A DNA stretch of 64,000 nt from Tillus elongatus (lineage: Eukaryota > Arthropoda > Insecta > Coleoptera > Cleridae). The notes beneath the pieces were generated by a model. It made no database searches. It was not told the origin of the DNA and worked only from the letters and a program-made list of their open reading frames with translations. The stretch covers positions 133,044,047-133,108,046 of the forward strand of contig OZ023269.1 of NCBI GenBank assembly GCA_964006375.1. Direction: 5' to 3'. The translations under genes were made by a program, and so were the position numbers. Shown here piece by piece: positions 33,390-45,032 of this stretch. The first letter of the stretch is position 1; each line of letters begins with the position of its first letter.

Positions 33390-33788
33390 CTACAAGATAT
33401 ATTTTAAGATTTGTCTTAAAACGGTCCTCTCTGGTTTGTTTATACCTATACATTTTTCTTGACGTATTGCACTAAAAAAACAGACGTTTGCACACACCTT
33501 ACACGCACGCTCATAATTAGACTGCATGATGTGTTCACCTCTTAGATTATCATAAAATCCAGACTGTGATGGAAGCTTAGTCTCATTTAATTTATCAAAG
33601 GAGTCTACATACGAATATGGAGAAAAATTATGAATTAACTGCTTACTACTTTGAAATAACCCCGTTAAAATTTTGTTGACAGCGCCCAGAATAATTGTAA
33701 AACTAACTTTGTATCCTGAACTAGGCCAGTAAATTCTGATTATCAATCCGACATCCGTTCTATGCGAGACAGCGTTGTCAGTTTGGGG
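33390..33788 (-). pseudogene. Protein-primed family B DNA polymerase (PolB) relic
   Basis: Open frame of 132 codons without an ATG near its start. It contains SPYSYVDSFDKLNETKLP followed by a FYDNLRGEHI block and NYERACKVC, matching the conserved stretch (FPYeYvDSfeKLnEt.LPp...FYs.L....I...dYe.A..vW) of the exonuclease-polymerase junction in DNA_pol_B_2 proteins of Mavericks/Polintons, adintoviruses and relatives. No exonuclease or palm catalytic motif is present, so it is a fragment of a gene normally over 1000 codons. It lies 90 bp inside the right TIR, reading inward. Confidence 0.7.
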
Positions 33789-34246
33789 TTAAAACCGTTT
33801 ATCTTAGCTTGAGCAATGTTGACATATTTTTCCTTCTTTTACTCGGATATATATTATTAACAGACTTGTCTAAATGTTATGTCGTATTTGTTTAGCTTCA
33901 GGTTAAGTGTATATCACTGGTATCTCAGGTTAATATCTAAGCTTTTCAACTGGGTTTGGTTAGGTTGTGTTTAGTTTTTTATATTAGAGTTTTTAATTTT
34001 TACGTTTAACAAATATAAGCTATTACCTGATGATCATTCAGAATAAACTTTCCATTTGTAATAACCCATGATATCTACTAATTTTATATACGTTTTATAA
34101 GACCCTAGCCTCCAATGGATTCAAATAATAAAAATATCTATTCACTTTAGATTAAACTCATTATAGTTTGTGGACGTTGCCTACGCTTGACAACTGCCTG
34201 TACCGTCAACTTCAATAAGTCTAAGAGGGTGTACTAAAATTGTATA

Positions 34247-34963
34247 TTCCAATTTGATTTGGCCTCCTTAACACCGTGCATGTGTTGGTTCCAGCGTACA
34301 TCTCACGGATCTTCCGCGATAAGGGTTTAAAGTTTTTTATCTCATTTTCTTGTAGAGCTTGTTATGAAACATACATTTTTGAAGTCAGTTCATTTCTATC
34401 ACTTGTCGTTGAAAAGATACAAGGATTTAAAGTTTAGACCGGAAGTGGCCATTTTATTGTATATTCCAATTTGATTTGGCCTCCTTAACACCGTGCATGT
34501 GTTGGTTCCAGCGTACATCTCACGGATCTTCCGCGATAAGGGTTTAAAGTTTTTTATCTCAGTTTCTTGTAGAGCTTGTTATGAAACATACATTTTTGAA
34601 GTCAGTTCATTTCTATCACTTGTCGTTGAAAAGATACAAGGATTTAAAGTTTAGACCGGAAGTGGCCATTTTATTGTATATTCCAATTTGATTTGGCCTC
34701 CTTAACACCGTGCATGTGTTGGTTCTCTCGTACATCTCACGGATCTTCCGCGATAAGGGTTTAAAGTTTTTTATCTCATTTTCTTGTAGACCTTGTTACG
34801 AAACGATATATTTTTAAAGTCGGTTCATTTCTATCACTTGTCGTTGAAAAGATACAAGGATTTAAAGTTTAGACCGGAAGTGGCCATTTTATTGTATATT
34901 CCAATTTGATTTGGCCTCCTTAACACCGTGCATGTGTTGGTTCCATCGTACATCTCACGGTTG
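34247..34963. repeat. 218-bp tandem repeats, right TIR
   Basis: Three units plus partial ends, recognised by 'ccttaacaccgtgcatgtgt' at about 34264, 34482, 34700 and 34918. Confidence 0.92.
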
Positions 34964-35400
34964 AACCTGTTGTCTATTTTGTTTCTGAACTTCCTTCTTT
35001 TGTTTTGCCAGCGACCTCTGTGTGTTATTTTTAGAACCTACCCATATAACAATTGTGACGTTCTAGTCTGTCTAATATTAAACATATTAATTATTATGTC
35101 TTATGTCTACACTCTCATTTGTCGGCTAGGTTGGAGTGACGTATCTTTAAATAAGTCTTCATCCATCCTTGCACCATCTTTATCAACGAAAGCCCGCCAT
35201 TTTTATAATGTCAGCTTAAGGTATCACAGGCTTCCATCTTTCATTCCGCCATTTTCCTCCGTTTTGGTTCAGCAGCCTCTAATATTAAACATTATTTTGT
35301 AAATCATCCATTTGTCTAATAATAAACTTTAATTATGTTACATGTATGGTTTGTTTGTAGTCGTATATATATATACCAACCTAAAACAATAAATTAATAA

Positions 35401-35475
35401 GCGTCTGCTTAGCTCAACGGGTAGCATCGTTGCCTCCCATCTGAATGCCCCGGGTTCGAAACTCACCTGCTCCAA
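35401..35475 (+). ncRNA. tRNA-like Pol III module (right TIR)
   Basis: 'tagctcaacggg' A-box-like at 35410-35421 and 'gggttcgaaactc' B-box-like at about 35452-35464. Identical in layout to the left TIR copy; imperfect cloverleaf. Confidence 0.6.
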
Positions 35476-35561
35476 ATGGTTTTTTTCAAAATATAATAAT
35501 TTGAAGTAATAGGTTAGACACTTTTGAAATGTTTGCATGTGACTGTCTGGCCCAAGTCGTG

Positions 35562-35882
35562 TGACGTCACAGTTTCCTAGACAGGTCAATGACCTTAGGA
35601 ATAACACGGCTAAATGTAAATGTGACTGTCTGGATGTGATTGTCTGGCACAAGTCGTGTGACGTCACTGTCTGGCCAAAGACAGGTCAATGACCTTAGGA
35701 ATAACACGGATGTGACTGTCTGGCCCAGGGCGTGGCAGGCGCCAGGGCGTGGCTAGGCGCCGGGGCCGGGGCAGGCGCCGGCGCCAGGGCGTGGCTAGGC
35801 GCCAGGGCGTGGCAGGCGCCGGCGCCAGGGCGTGGCGCCAGGGCGTGGCGCCGGCGCCGTGACGTCACTTCCTGTGACGTCA
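35562..35882. promoter_or_regulatory. Four CRE palindromes and GC-rich array, right TIR
   Basis: TGACGTCA at 35562-35569, 35659-35666, 35860-35867 and 35875-35882. The GGCGCC/CCAGGGCGTGG array lies at 35728-35860, about 130 bp against about 230 bp on the left. 'actgtctggcc' repeats lie between. Confidence 0.75.
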
Positions 35883-35912
35883 CTGTCTGCTCAAAGTGCC
35901 GCATTACCTACT

Positions 35913-35918
35913 GGTTTA
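35913..35918. other. Target site duplication, right copy (GGTTTA)
   Basis: Immediately after the right TIR terminus CATTACCTACT; identical to 17474-17479. Confidence 0.88.
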
Positions 35919-36040
35919 CTGTTCTCTGATTGGTTGTGTTTTAGGACTGTGTCAAGTGGATCAGTTTCCAGGAAACACTGGAAACAAACTGGACTCTGAA
36001 TATGAAAAAGATCAATAGAATAACCGGTTTAAATAATAAT
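35919..36040 (-). repeat. PLE tail, inner part on the far side of the insertion
   Basis: Reverse complement shares 'gacacagtcc', 'cacaaccaatcagag' and 'aacc' with PLE-A at about 8320-8370. It continues the tail broken at 17479. Confidence 0.8.
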
Positions 36041-36426
36041 AATATGAGTTATAGAAATCGCATTGTATGCTCATTTAAAAAACATCTTGTAAGTTCTAGA
36101 GTCGTGAACTCATCGCAAGCGAATTAATTGTCGGAATTTTTTTTAAAGTACCAAAATAGCTTGCTTTGTCAACACAAAAGGTAAAGTTAGAACAATGTCT
36201 CCAACAAAAGCAATTGTCTTCAATAAAGTGGGAATGTATTGTAAACAATCCATACAATAAAGTAACAACTTAGTATGGGTAGATTGCACGTCTTTAAAAT
36301 CAATCACGTTTCGCCAAAATAATCTAATTTGTGATAGAAATTCACTGCTTATTTTTCAACCCTAGTGCGTAAAATTAGGCTCGCATAGTAACACAAGTAG
36401 CAAATGCTTTGTTTAAATAGATGATG

Positions 36427-36517
<91 letters not shown>

Positions 36518-36735
36518 TTATATATCTTTCTAATTAGAACCAAGGAAAATATAATATTTTTGTCACAGAGATATCATGATAAGCTAATGGATGTATTGAA
36601 GTAGGAGGGAGCCATTTTCAACAACTATAATGACAGTTTTTAATTTTAAATCTTTCCTTTACGTTATCGTGTTAATGTTAGTTGGAAAACTGGTCATATG
36701 ATATGGTACGTACTTTTTAATTTATTATCATTATT
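36040..36735. repeat. AT-rich region with (TA)n at 36429-36511
   Basis: TA microsatellite of about 80 bp; no gene seen in the flanks. Confidence 0.7.
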
Positions 36736-36854
36736 AGTGAATTTTCTTTTAAAAAATTCACTAATGAGGGGATCTCGACGTTTGAATTTTGAAAAAATTT
36801 CTTCAAATGACCGTGAACTAGGCCCCCCAGAACCCATATCCAGGGTCAGTTTCA

Positions 36855-36931
<77 letters not shown>

Positions 36932-37230
36932 TGTGTATTTATGCATCAAACCGATAACTCAAAAAATAAAGGGCCGATTTTGATAAAATTTGGTGAGTAA
37001 ATTATTTTGGCAAGTGGCTTGGACAAGATCGTTAGCCAGGAGAATCTGACCATTTTTTCCGGAAAAATTTAAGGTTTTCTTTTGGAAAAAATTCATATTA
37101 CTGGAAATAACAAAGCTATGGCAACCAAATTTTGCAAGCAGGTTTATATTGTAAAAACGTAACTCTGCACCAAAATTTAGGTCTCTATGTTAAAAGAAAA
37201 AAGTTATAGGCACTAAAATTCAGAGAAGAC
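36736..37230 (+). repeat. Dispersed repeat family, copy with (TA)n 36857-36928
   Basis: 'agtgaattttcttttaaaaa', 'ccccagaacccatatccagg', (TA)n, 'aaaccgataactcaaaaaat', 'ggcttggacaagatcgttag', 'gcaaccaaattttgcaagca'. Confidence 0.75.
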
Positions 37231-39027
37231 GCAATAGCAAAATATTGTATGTATTAAACAAAATCTATTAAATATTACACACAACGCTTATCTTTTCATG
37301 GCGCAAACAGCTCAAGAAGTACCAGAAAGATTACTTTGAAAATTTAATAATTTTTCGCCTGTAAATCTCAAACTGGAGATTTGAGACGTGACAATTAGTA
37401 TAAGTATTGTAGTTAATTAATGGTAAAGATTGCATAAAATGTATATTAGAATTTTTAGATTTACGTTACAGTTCTCATTTGTTAAAATGGTTCCAAATCT
37501 GCCTCTAAAGACCTTACATATTACAAATAAATAACTTACAACAACAATTCTTTAATTCAGAAATGTCAATATAATGTAGAAAATTTTTCACTTGAATGAC
37601 ATTATTATATAATTAGTTCCAATATTATTAAGTTTGAAATTTACGGAGGCTTTTAAAATAAAATGAAATAAGGTGCTATTTGATCATTAGTGTTTTTACG
37701 AAATCAGCTCATTTGAGCAAAAGAAGCCAAAAGATAACTTTTGTCTGGTTTTGATCGTGAAAGCTTATAAAAGTCATAGTCTGGGGAAGAACCATGGGAT
37801 TCAGTATTTTTTTCAGTTCGAATTCTATAGTGGTTATATTTGGAAAATAATTTTTGACCCGATTGATGGCCCTTTGATGCATTTATAGTTGTCACCGGGT
37901 TTCAGTTTTATATTCACTTGGGTCTTTTTGATATTTGGAAGAAACCGTTTTGTTATTTGGGAAAGATATATTTTTCCTTTCTTTAAGGTCGGTCTATTTC
38001 CGCGACTATAACCAATCACCGACGCCAGGAAGCAGTTTCACCTCACTATTCTGGAAATTTTGCCGAACCCCTGTCTTTTTGTAGGGAGCGTAGACATATT
38101 TAACGTACCCAACATCGCATGATACACGGGACCGGAGGCTTTACGTTCCCTCCGAAGGGCGGATAGTTCTGACGTTCAACTTGCTGATACATAATGCCAC
38201 AATCTCGGTTGACGTTAATTTGACATTATGTACTGAAAAAGTAAAAGGTACTTGTTGTTTCTACAAAATTTAATGTAAACCGCTATATCTGTTTATTTTT
38301 CACCGGTATATATTCTTAAAATAATTACGTATTACCTAAGAAACTCTTGTCTAAATCTAATAAGCTATCTTTTGTGAAATTATTGCCAAGAATATTAATT
38401 ACTTTCACTTAAAGAAGATGCTTATCCAAGAGCTAAGAGGGAACTATCTTTTGTTCGATAAGTTTTGTACTGTGGCCTGACTACGGGTTATAAGTACACA
38501 CATAACATGAAATTAGTTTTCTCATAGCCACTTCAAACTCCAACAATATCTAGTTGAATATTAAACAAACTTATTCACCAAGAGAGATGTTTCAAAGGCA
38601 CATAAATTAAATTTTCAGTCTTCTAGAAACCCACTTAACCCTAAAGCTGGGCAAACAGTAGCAGCTCAAGCTTCTCCTAGACAAGTGCATACAATATAGG
38701 GATTTGATATTAGTTCTGATGTCTAATTTTCATCAAAACATAAACACTATCCTGTTATAATTTCATACCGGCTGTAAACATCTGTCCATTTATTTTGTAT
38801 AATATAAACAAAATCTACTCAGGTGGATTAGAATCATGCTTATGCGTAATTTAAGCATCAATGGGAGGCAGTAAATTGTGGTAGTTTCGGATTTCAGACA
38901 GATTAAAATGATATCAAATTTCCTACACTTACCATTCTAACGTACATAAGTGTGAATCCTCTAATTTTTATTCCACACAAAATAGAATAATCAATCTGGG
39001 AGTAAAAGTATTAATATATCAAAAAAG
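37230..39027. other. Region without recognised genes
   Basis: 38030-38180 holds a GC-richer block ('cgggaccggaggctttacgt') that looks like an interspersed repeat but was not identified. Two overlapping 60-codon minus-strand frames at 37704-38019 have no recognised similarity. Confidence 0.4.
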
Positions 39028-41930
39028 GCCTTTTTTTTATTTCAACAAGACACTACGAGGGCTTACAGCCTAAATAATATCGTACCGTGGGTGTCGACAG
39101 GGGGGAAAGAGACAACTTGTTAATTCTGGACTTGAAGGTTTGGTGGTTTGGAAGAGAAGGAAAAACATGTGCCGGCAAGGAGTTTCACAACTTGGAAGTC
39201 CTCGTGACAAAAGAGCGGGCATAAAAAGATGTTATATGTCTCGTGACCTGGACAGTAAAAGGGTGCATTCGCTCTGTTCCCCTGGTAGATCTGTTGGGGG
39301 CAACAGGTGGAGGAACTATGGAAGAAAGCTCCTCTGAGCAGTACCTGTGCAGATATCTATAAAAGAGAGAGAGGTCACCAACGGCACGTCGGTGGGCAAG
39401 GGATGGCAGCCTTTGGGTGAGGGTAGGGTCACCGATGAGACGTATAGCTCTCTTCTGAATGGAGTCCAGGATAGCGAGTGTATAAGCGGCAGCAGCACCC
39501 CAGATGTGGAAGCAGTATTCGAGGTTTGGTCTTATTTGTGAAGTATATAAAGTATAGAGATTAGCTGGTGAAAAGTATTTGCAAGCCCGGAAGAGGAAAC
39601 CTAATTTCTTAGCAGCCGCTTCTGCAATTGATGTGACATGTTGGTGCCAATTGAGATTTCGATCCACAGAGATGCCAACAAGTTAAAAGGGCTCATTACT
39701 TTGAATAACTTGGTTGTTTATTGTGATGGGTCTAGGGCTAGTGTATCTTTTATGAGAAAGAAAGCAAGACTGTGATTTGGTGGGGTTGCATTCTACAAGA
39801 TTTCTACTTCCGTAGTCTAATAGTTTTTGGAGATCCACGGAGATATAACCCTCCATGAGTCTGCGATCCTCATCTAGTTGGGCTAAAGACAGGCTTAGAA
39901 TATTGTATATTGGCATGGAGGGTGCTGTCGTCCGCGTAATTGTGAACTGGGTTGGATGTGCTAGAGAGGAGGTCATTGATGTGGAGAAGAAACAAAGTGG
40001 GAGCTAAAGCTGAACCTTGAGGAACTCCTGCATTAATTGGATACAGTTTAGAGCAATGTCCATCCACGACAACAGAAATGCTCCGGTTAGAGAGGAAATT
40101 TGCTGTCCACGTACAGAGTTCTGGTGGTAGGCCATAGAGCGACAATCTGGGATTCACCGTGTAGTTCCATATACTTGTTCCAAGAATGGGTGACAAAGGA
40201 AAGGAGGTCGGCAGTTGATCTGCGCTGACGGAATCCATACCGCCTGTCGTGAATTAGACTGTATTTTTCAAGAAATTTTAGCAATTCGGTGTTTATATAC
40301 TTTTCCATCACTTTAGAGATGACTGAAAGGAGAGAAATAGGCATGTAGTTGCTAGGAAGCGCTTTCGATCCTTTCTTGGGGACGGGTTGTACTCGAGCAG
40401 TTTTCCAATTAGTAGGGAATATGCCTCTATTGTAAGATGTCTGAAACGGACGAGTCAGGACAGGAGCAAGTTCTGGTGCGCATTTTTTGATTGCTGGGAT
40501 CTCGTCAAGGCCAGAGGCTTTCCTGGTATTTAGAGAAGAGAGGATCTTTCGTACCTTTATGATTTTGAAAATGATATCCGTCATGTTATGCGCGACATTG
40601 GGGACTGTTGCTGGTTGAACATTTGGAGGTGGGGTGAGAGTAGAATGGCCGGCGAACAACGAGACAAAAAGTTCAGCCTTGCCCAGAGCGGTAGAAACAA
40701 TTTCATTGCAGAAATTATTCCCAATAGATTTAGCAAGAGTCCAGAAGGGTTTGCTGCCGTTGGAGCTTATAAGGACTTTGTTTTTGATGTGGTAATTAAA
40801 CGAGTTTTTTGCATCAGAAAGATTGCGGACATAGCGATTTCTTGCGTCGTTAAATGCTTGACGGTTTTCTTGACTGGGATTGTGTAGAAGCTTTTTGTGA
40901 GCTTTGATCTTTTCAAGTCTGACCTTGTCACAGGTTTTAGAGAACCAGGGCTTTTGAGTGGCTGCAGAGGTTTTCTGTGTACGTGGAATAAATAATTCCA
41001 TGCCAGCTTGGATAATTTTGGTGACGTTTTGTGAGATATCAGAGGGGTCAGGATGAGAGAAGCAGACAGAGGCCCATGGAAATGAGGAAAAGTAACCTCG
41101 CATTTCGTCCCAGTTAGCGGAGTTATAGTGCCAAACGATACGTGGATGTGATGACTGTGTGACCTCGGGTTGCATTGCGCAGGAAGCAGTGACCATGCCG
41201 TGGTCTGAGCAACCCAGGGCGGCGGTGACTGATATCTTATAGCAGTCAGAATTTGTAGTAAGAAGGAGATCCAAGGGATTTGAGCTGTGTGTTGGGATAC
41301 AAGGAAAGTAAGTAGGTTGCTGAACCATATTGGCTAAAGAATTGCTCACTGATAAGGCCTCCGCTGCTCTTCCTTGTGGATCGGTTTTTGAAGATCCTAG
41401 CCATTCCTTATTATGGACATTGAAGTCACCAAAAATAGTGACCTCGGAGGAAGGATATTCAAAAATCAGATGGTCGGTTTTTTCAGAAAGGTAGTCAAAG
41501 GGCTGGACAAAGTTGTTGTCAGAAGATGACCGGTAAATGCAACAGATGAATTTAGTTGCAGCCCTGAGAGAGAGTTTTATCCATAGTATGTCTTTTCTTC
41601 CAGCTTCTAAATTGGGAAGTCTGGTGCAGGATAGATTGCTATGGACGTACGCGCACACGCCTCCATGCAATCTAAAAGAAGTAAGGAGCTCATACCCGGA
41701 AAATTAAGGTGATTAGTGACTGTTTTGGCACTGATTTGAGTTTCGGTGAGAAAGAGGAGTTGGGGCCTATTAGCCTGGAGGAAATGGTGGACGGAGTTCA
41801 GGTTAGAATTTAGGCCACATATATTCGAGAAGGATATGTTAAATCTTGATGCTGGCGCCCCCTGTACACCCCGGGGTATTTTACCTCCGGAGTCTTTTAT
41901 ACAAGGAGGAGCCATCATCATTTTTGCTTA
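39028..41930 (-). mobile_element. CR1/Jockey-like LINE copy, about 2.9 kb, defective
   Basis: Minus-strand order: AP-type endonuclease (ISFSNICGLNSNLN; then EVTIFGDFNVHNKEW), a linker (KPFWTLAKSIGNNF), RT (RKASGLDEIPA, LLSVISKVMEKYI, GFRQRRSTADLL, AGVPQGSALAPTLFLLHIND, NYADDSTLHA) and the C-terminal region (RPNLEYCFHIWGAAA; LPSLAHRRAVGDLSLFYRYL). It ends at 39028-39040 in an A-rich run on its sense strand, as LINE 3' ends do. Frames break near 41640, 40090-40240 and 39880-39970. Confidence 0.88.
39185..41921 (-). pseudogene. LINE endonuclease-reverse transcriptase ORF, frameshifted
   Basis: Compared with the related copy at 58836-59171, this copy lacks the segment DISKAFDQVWQAALLNKLPA that includes RT motif A's catalytic Asp: VAL is followed directly by a shifted frame encoding YGLPPELCTW. 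The YADD box is intact. Loss of motif A makes the enzyme inactive whatever the frameshifts. Confidence 0.8.
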
Positions 41931-42230
41931 TAAGGGAAACCGACTCATTCACCAGAACCGGAAACGTCCGTTGGGACTTTACCGGCCCCTTGATGCAAGG
42001 GGTGGTACCTCCTCGGGCGTGAAAAAAATCCTTTGCTATCACGTAAAGGAAAATTCCACTACCACCTGGACGCAGCAAGTGCGTTATGGTAGCAATTTTC
42101 ATAAAAACCTTTGAAATACTGCCCTCGCTAGTGAGTGAATTCTCGGTGATTTTATGGAGTAATAATTCGGTTCATTGGAATATTTGAGTTAATGTCATTC
42201 ACTTCTGGTTCTATTTCTGAGGTTTGGTCT
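41930..42230. repeat. Dispersed repeat end module and 5' flank of LINE
   Basis: 'ctggacgcagcaagtgcgtt' at 42067-42086 followed by 'atggtagcaattttcataaa'. Otherwise unrecognised. Confidence 0.6.
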
Positions 42231-42620
42231 ACGGCGGATATTACAGCCAGTTTCAAAAATTGAAGAAAACTTTCTCGGGACAACTATCGACTTGTGAATC
42301 TGACCCCCATAATGTGCAAGATTTTGGAGAGGATTATTGTTAAGCAATTGATTCCTCTTTTTATAAAGTGTGGTACTATAGGCCATTCGCAGCATGGCTT
42401 TGCTCCCGGTAGATCCGTCATAACCAACGTCATGTGTTCCATTAATGACTGGTCTAGATTACTGGACGATGAACAGTTTGTGGATGCAATCTATCTCGAC
42501 TTTAGCAAAGACCTTTGATAAGGTAAGGCTCGTTCATCAATTGGAAAATATTGGTACGTGGCCTTTTGCTGAGCTGGATCAGGATGTTTTTATCCAACTA
42601 ATGGTACGAATGTAAACAAA
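42230..42620 (+). pseudogene. CR1-like LINE RT fragment
   Basis: The frame at 42294-42518 reads LTPIMCKILERIIVKQLIPL, then SQHGFAPGRSVITNV and DAIYLDFSKD. This is RT motifs from 'iSLt...cKilE.ii' to motif A (YLDFSKAFD). A 1-nt shift at about 42512 restores FDKVR..HQLENIG. Cut on both sides. Confidence 0.8.
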
Positions 42621-42822
42621 ATCAAGCCAAGTCTGTATTAAAAAGGTCCTGAAATAGTTTCTTTTATCTTTAAACTTAAACATAAGACGTCATATAAGAC
42701 CGAAACAGTCGTGGGATATGTTTCAATGGTAATTCTACTAATTGTTACGTATACTTTGAATATAATATCCCGGACATGAAGCCGATCTAATGTATCATCT
42801 AAACAAAACGTTTTTGACGTAT

Positions 42823-42895
42823 ACCCAGATGGCTCAAAGACGTCCTGCTTGCCTCATAAGCAGAAGGTTACGCGATCGAATCCAGTTCGATAAAT
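42823..42895 (+). repeat. tRNA-like sequence (SINE head or pseudo-tRNA)
   Basis: 'agatggctcaaagacgtc' (D-arm-like), a 'ctgctt...aagcag' stem around GCCTCAT, and 'gatcgaatccagttcgat' (T-arm-like). Mismatched acceptor and non-consensus position 33 argue against a functional tRNA. Confidence 0.45.
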
Positions 42896-42899
42896 GTAT

Positions 42900-43533
42900 C
42901 TTTTTTTGTGTTTTATTTTGACGTTTGGAGAAACAATAGTGCACAGATTTCATACATTTTGAACAAGATCTCATTTTTGATTAAAACGCCTAAATAAGTT
43001 TGTCACCTTTGAGTCTGAAATTATAATTTTGTTATTGTTGATATTGAAAAAAACCAGTTTGATCAGGTTGACTAAAATGAAATCATACTGGCGATTAATG
43101 AGGAAAAATAAATGCTACGTTTATAATTTAGCAGATACTTTACTTTTCTCAATATGAATTAAGTTTCTTTCTGGAAATCTTTTGTATAACTGGAATGCAA
43201 TTTGTAGAACAAGTTTCTTTTAAAGAGACTTACACTATCTACAGATATAGCAAAATTTAGTTCTTTAGCTCCATAGAAAATAAAGTTTTGGGCATTTTTC
43301 TCAAAATCAGTTAGAACGCAAGATTTTTTTATAATGGAGAGATATCGATGGTAACACTTTCGAAAGAATTCTTCAAATGTGCGCGTACTGGGACCTATAA
43401 AATCGATCATCAAGGTATGTATAAGTTTAAAGTATTAACTTTACTAATATGCCGTATAATAATAGCGTAAAATTCTTATGAAAATTCGCTACTATAACGC
43501 ACTTGCTGCATCCCGAAATTTTTCACTACTGAT

Positions 43534-43604
<71 letters not shown>

Positions 43605-44940
43605 TCTAATAATACACCACCCCGTGTGTTTACTGAATCAGTAGATGAAAGTAGTTGTTGGTAAAATTTCTACCTATAATTTTTGCCATAGACCTTTGGA
43701 CGTCTTTGGATAAATAGGTATTTTTTTTAATAAATAATAAATTTTTAACATAACAGTCGAATATATGATCTTTTTCAGAGATACAGGCTATGCTTTCATT
43801 CAAAATTGAAAATCATCGTACTGAGTTATACCACATAAAAAAATCTACTTTCACAACATAATACATCAACCATATACGATATGAATAACACAGACTCGAG
43901 AGTGCAAGTGCTAAATCCATTACTGCTTTTGTTACAAATGTTCTTGTTTCTCTTGTATAAATAAAACGCATCGAAATGGAAGAACCGATGAATAGTTAAT
44001 GAAACAAAGTTGTAAAGCAAACATGGCCTTCGAAAAGTATAAATCATAAAAGAAATACAGCCGTCTTTGTGTGATGTAAACTGTGTCCGTGACTTATTTG
44101 CTTCTTCTTTGTTGTATACGAGACTCAGTCTTTAATCTCCTGCCCTCTGGCTCCGGCTGTGAACTTTCAGCTTCAGCTTTCAGATCTGAGCCCTTAGCTT
44201 TCAACTCTTAACTCCTGTATTGCCAACTCTCCAGATTATTCGCACATTCTCAGGATCTTACTTGAAAACTTAGAACCCTTTCTAACCACATACGTTTTAC
44301 AGAGTTTAATATATAAACAATTTTCACTTATAATACTTAAAGCTATTAAAACATGTTTAAAATTATTTGCATGTAACCTTATTATGTTTCTGGATATGGT
44401 TGTAGCTAGTCTCAATGTTTTCTTCCAATAGTTCCATATGATTGAATGGTTACAAGCATCCCCACTACAGTAGCTAAATGCATTCTGATATTGGCAGTTA
44501 TCTACCGCTTTGTCCAATCCAACATAACTGGCGGAATTAAGACAATTGGAAAACTCAGTCGATCTCCGAAAAAAGAATAGTCGAGAAAGTCAGCATTCCA
44601 GTAACATTCACCTAAAGATGAATGTTTCTTAGTTACCCTTTTTTGCCTAGGGAGTATGTTCAGAGAACAAGAATCAAACACATCATTTCAGTATTATCCA
44701 TCCAAAGATGGAATATAGGCTATTATTATAACCAAGTTAATTAATTAAATTGTTTTTCTTTGAAATAAACAAGTTTACCGTGACCTAGTTACCTTGGATA
44801 AGATAATATTATTGAGTTTGCTTGGAGTTGTGAGGTAGCAAATTGCAGTTTGCACATAACATGCGTAATTGCAAACACTGCTGAAAGTTATCTTTGTTAT
44901 TGAGTGTATTATGACGTATTAGTAAGCTCTTTTTATAATT
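42900..44940. other. Region with repeat end module and (TA)n 43538-43602, no gene
   Basis: A reversed end module 'taacgcacttgctgcatccc' lies at about 43494-43513. 44140-44230 is a CT-rich low-complexity stretch ('ctggctccggctgtgaactt'). Short frames at 43159-44517 show no recognisable similarity. Confidence 0.45.
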
Positions 44941-44989
44941 AAAATTTAAATGAAAAGCTTCTCTCCAGACAACAAAATTGGTTAAGTTT

Positions 44990-45032
44990 CCCTACGCGTT
45001 TCGACCGTTTAGACAGCCAACTTCAGGGGTAA
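44990..45032 (-). ncRNA. Degenerate hammerhead-like motif in PLE-C tail
   Basis: Minus strand: CCCC, CTGAAGT (degenerate CUGANGA), stem II GGCTG-TCTAAA-CGGTC (all five positions can pair with wobbles), GAAAC, GCGTA, then GGG, which pairs with CCC as stem I. The core box is damaged; layout and position in the PLE tail support homology. Confidence 0.5.

Larger units (their letters stand above)
17480..35912. mobile_element. Maverick/Polinton-like virus-derived element, 18,433 bp, with cargo genes
   Basis: Ends are AGTAGGTAATGCGGC and its exact complement, flanked by a 6-bp TSD. The TIRs are 17480-20636 and 33878-35912. Established knowledge: Mavericks/Polintons are 9-22 kb, start with AG, end with CT, make 6-bp target duplications through a retroviral-type integrase, and replicate with a protein-primed family B polymerase. 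A PolB-like relic next to the right TIR fits this. I recognise no integrase, ATPase, protease or capsid gene. Intact genes inside are an E2F-like factor, an OB-fold-like protein, an RNase H-fold-like protein with a Cys-rich neighbour, and a matrix metalloproteinase. Alternative assignments: another large DNA transposon class with 6-bp TSDs, or an endogenous virus of an unnamed related group. Confidence 0.82.
33878..35912 (-). repeat. Right terminal inverted repeat, about 2.03 kb
   Basis: Reverse complement of the left TIR, from 'tatgtcgtatttgtttagct' to '...gcattacctact'. It contains about three 218-bp units (34247-34960), one copy of the 'acatgtatggtttg' block, the tRNA-like module, CRE palindromes and a shorter GC-rich array. 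Inner 400 bp is nearly identical to the left arm. Confidence 0.92.

Noticed and set aside
39140..39541. Plus-strand ORFs at 39140-39541 and 40588-40887
   Set aside because: Antisense shadows of the minus-strand LINE.
42823..42895. Functional tRNA gene
   Set aside because: Mismatched acceptor stem and non-consensus position 33; more like a SINE head.
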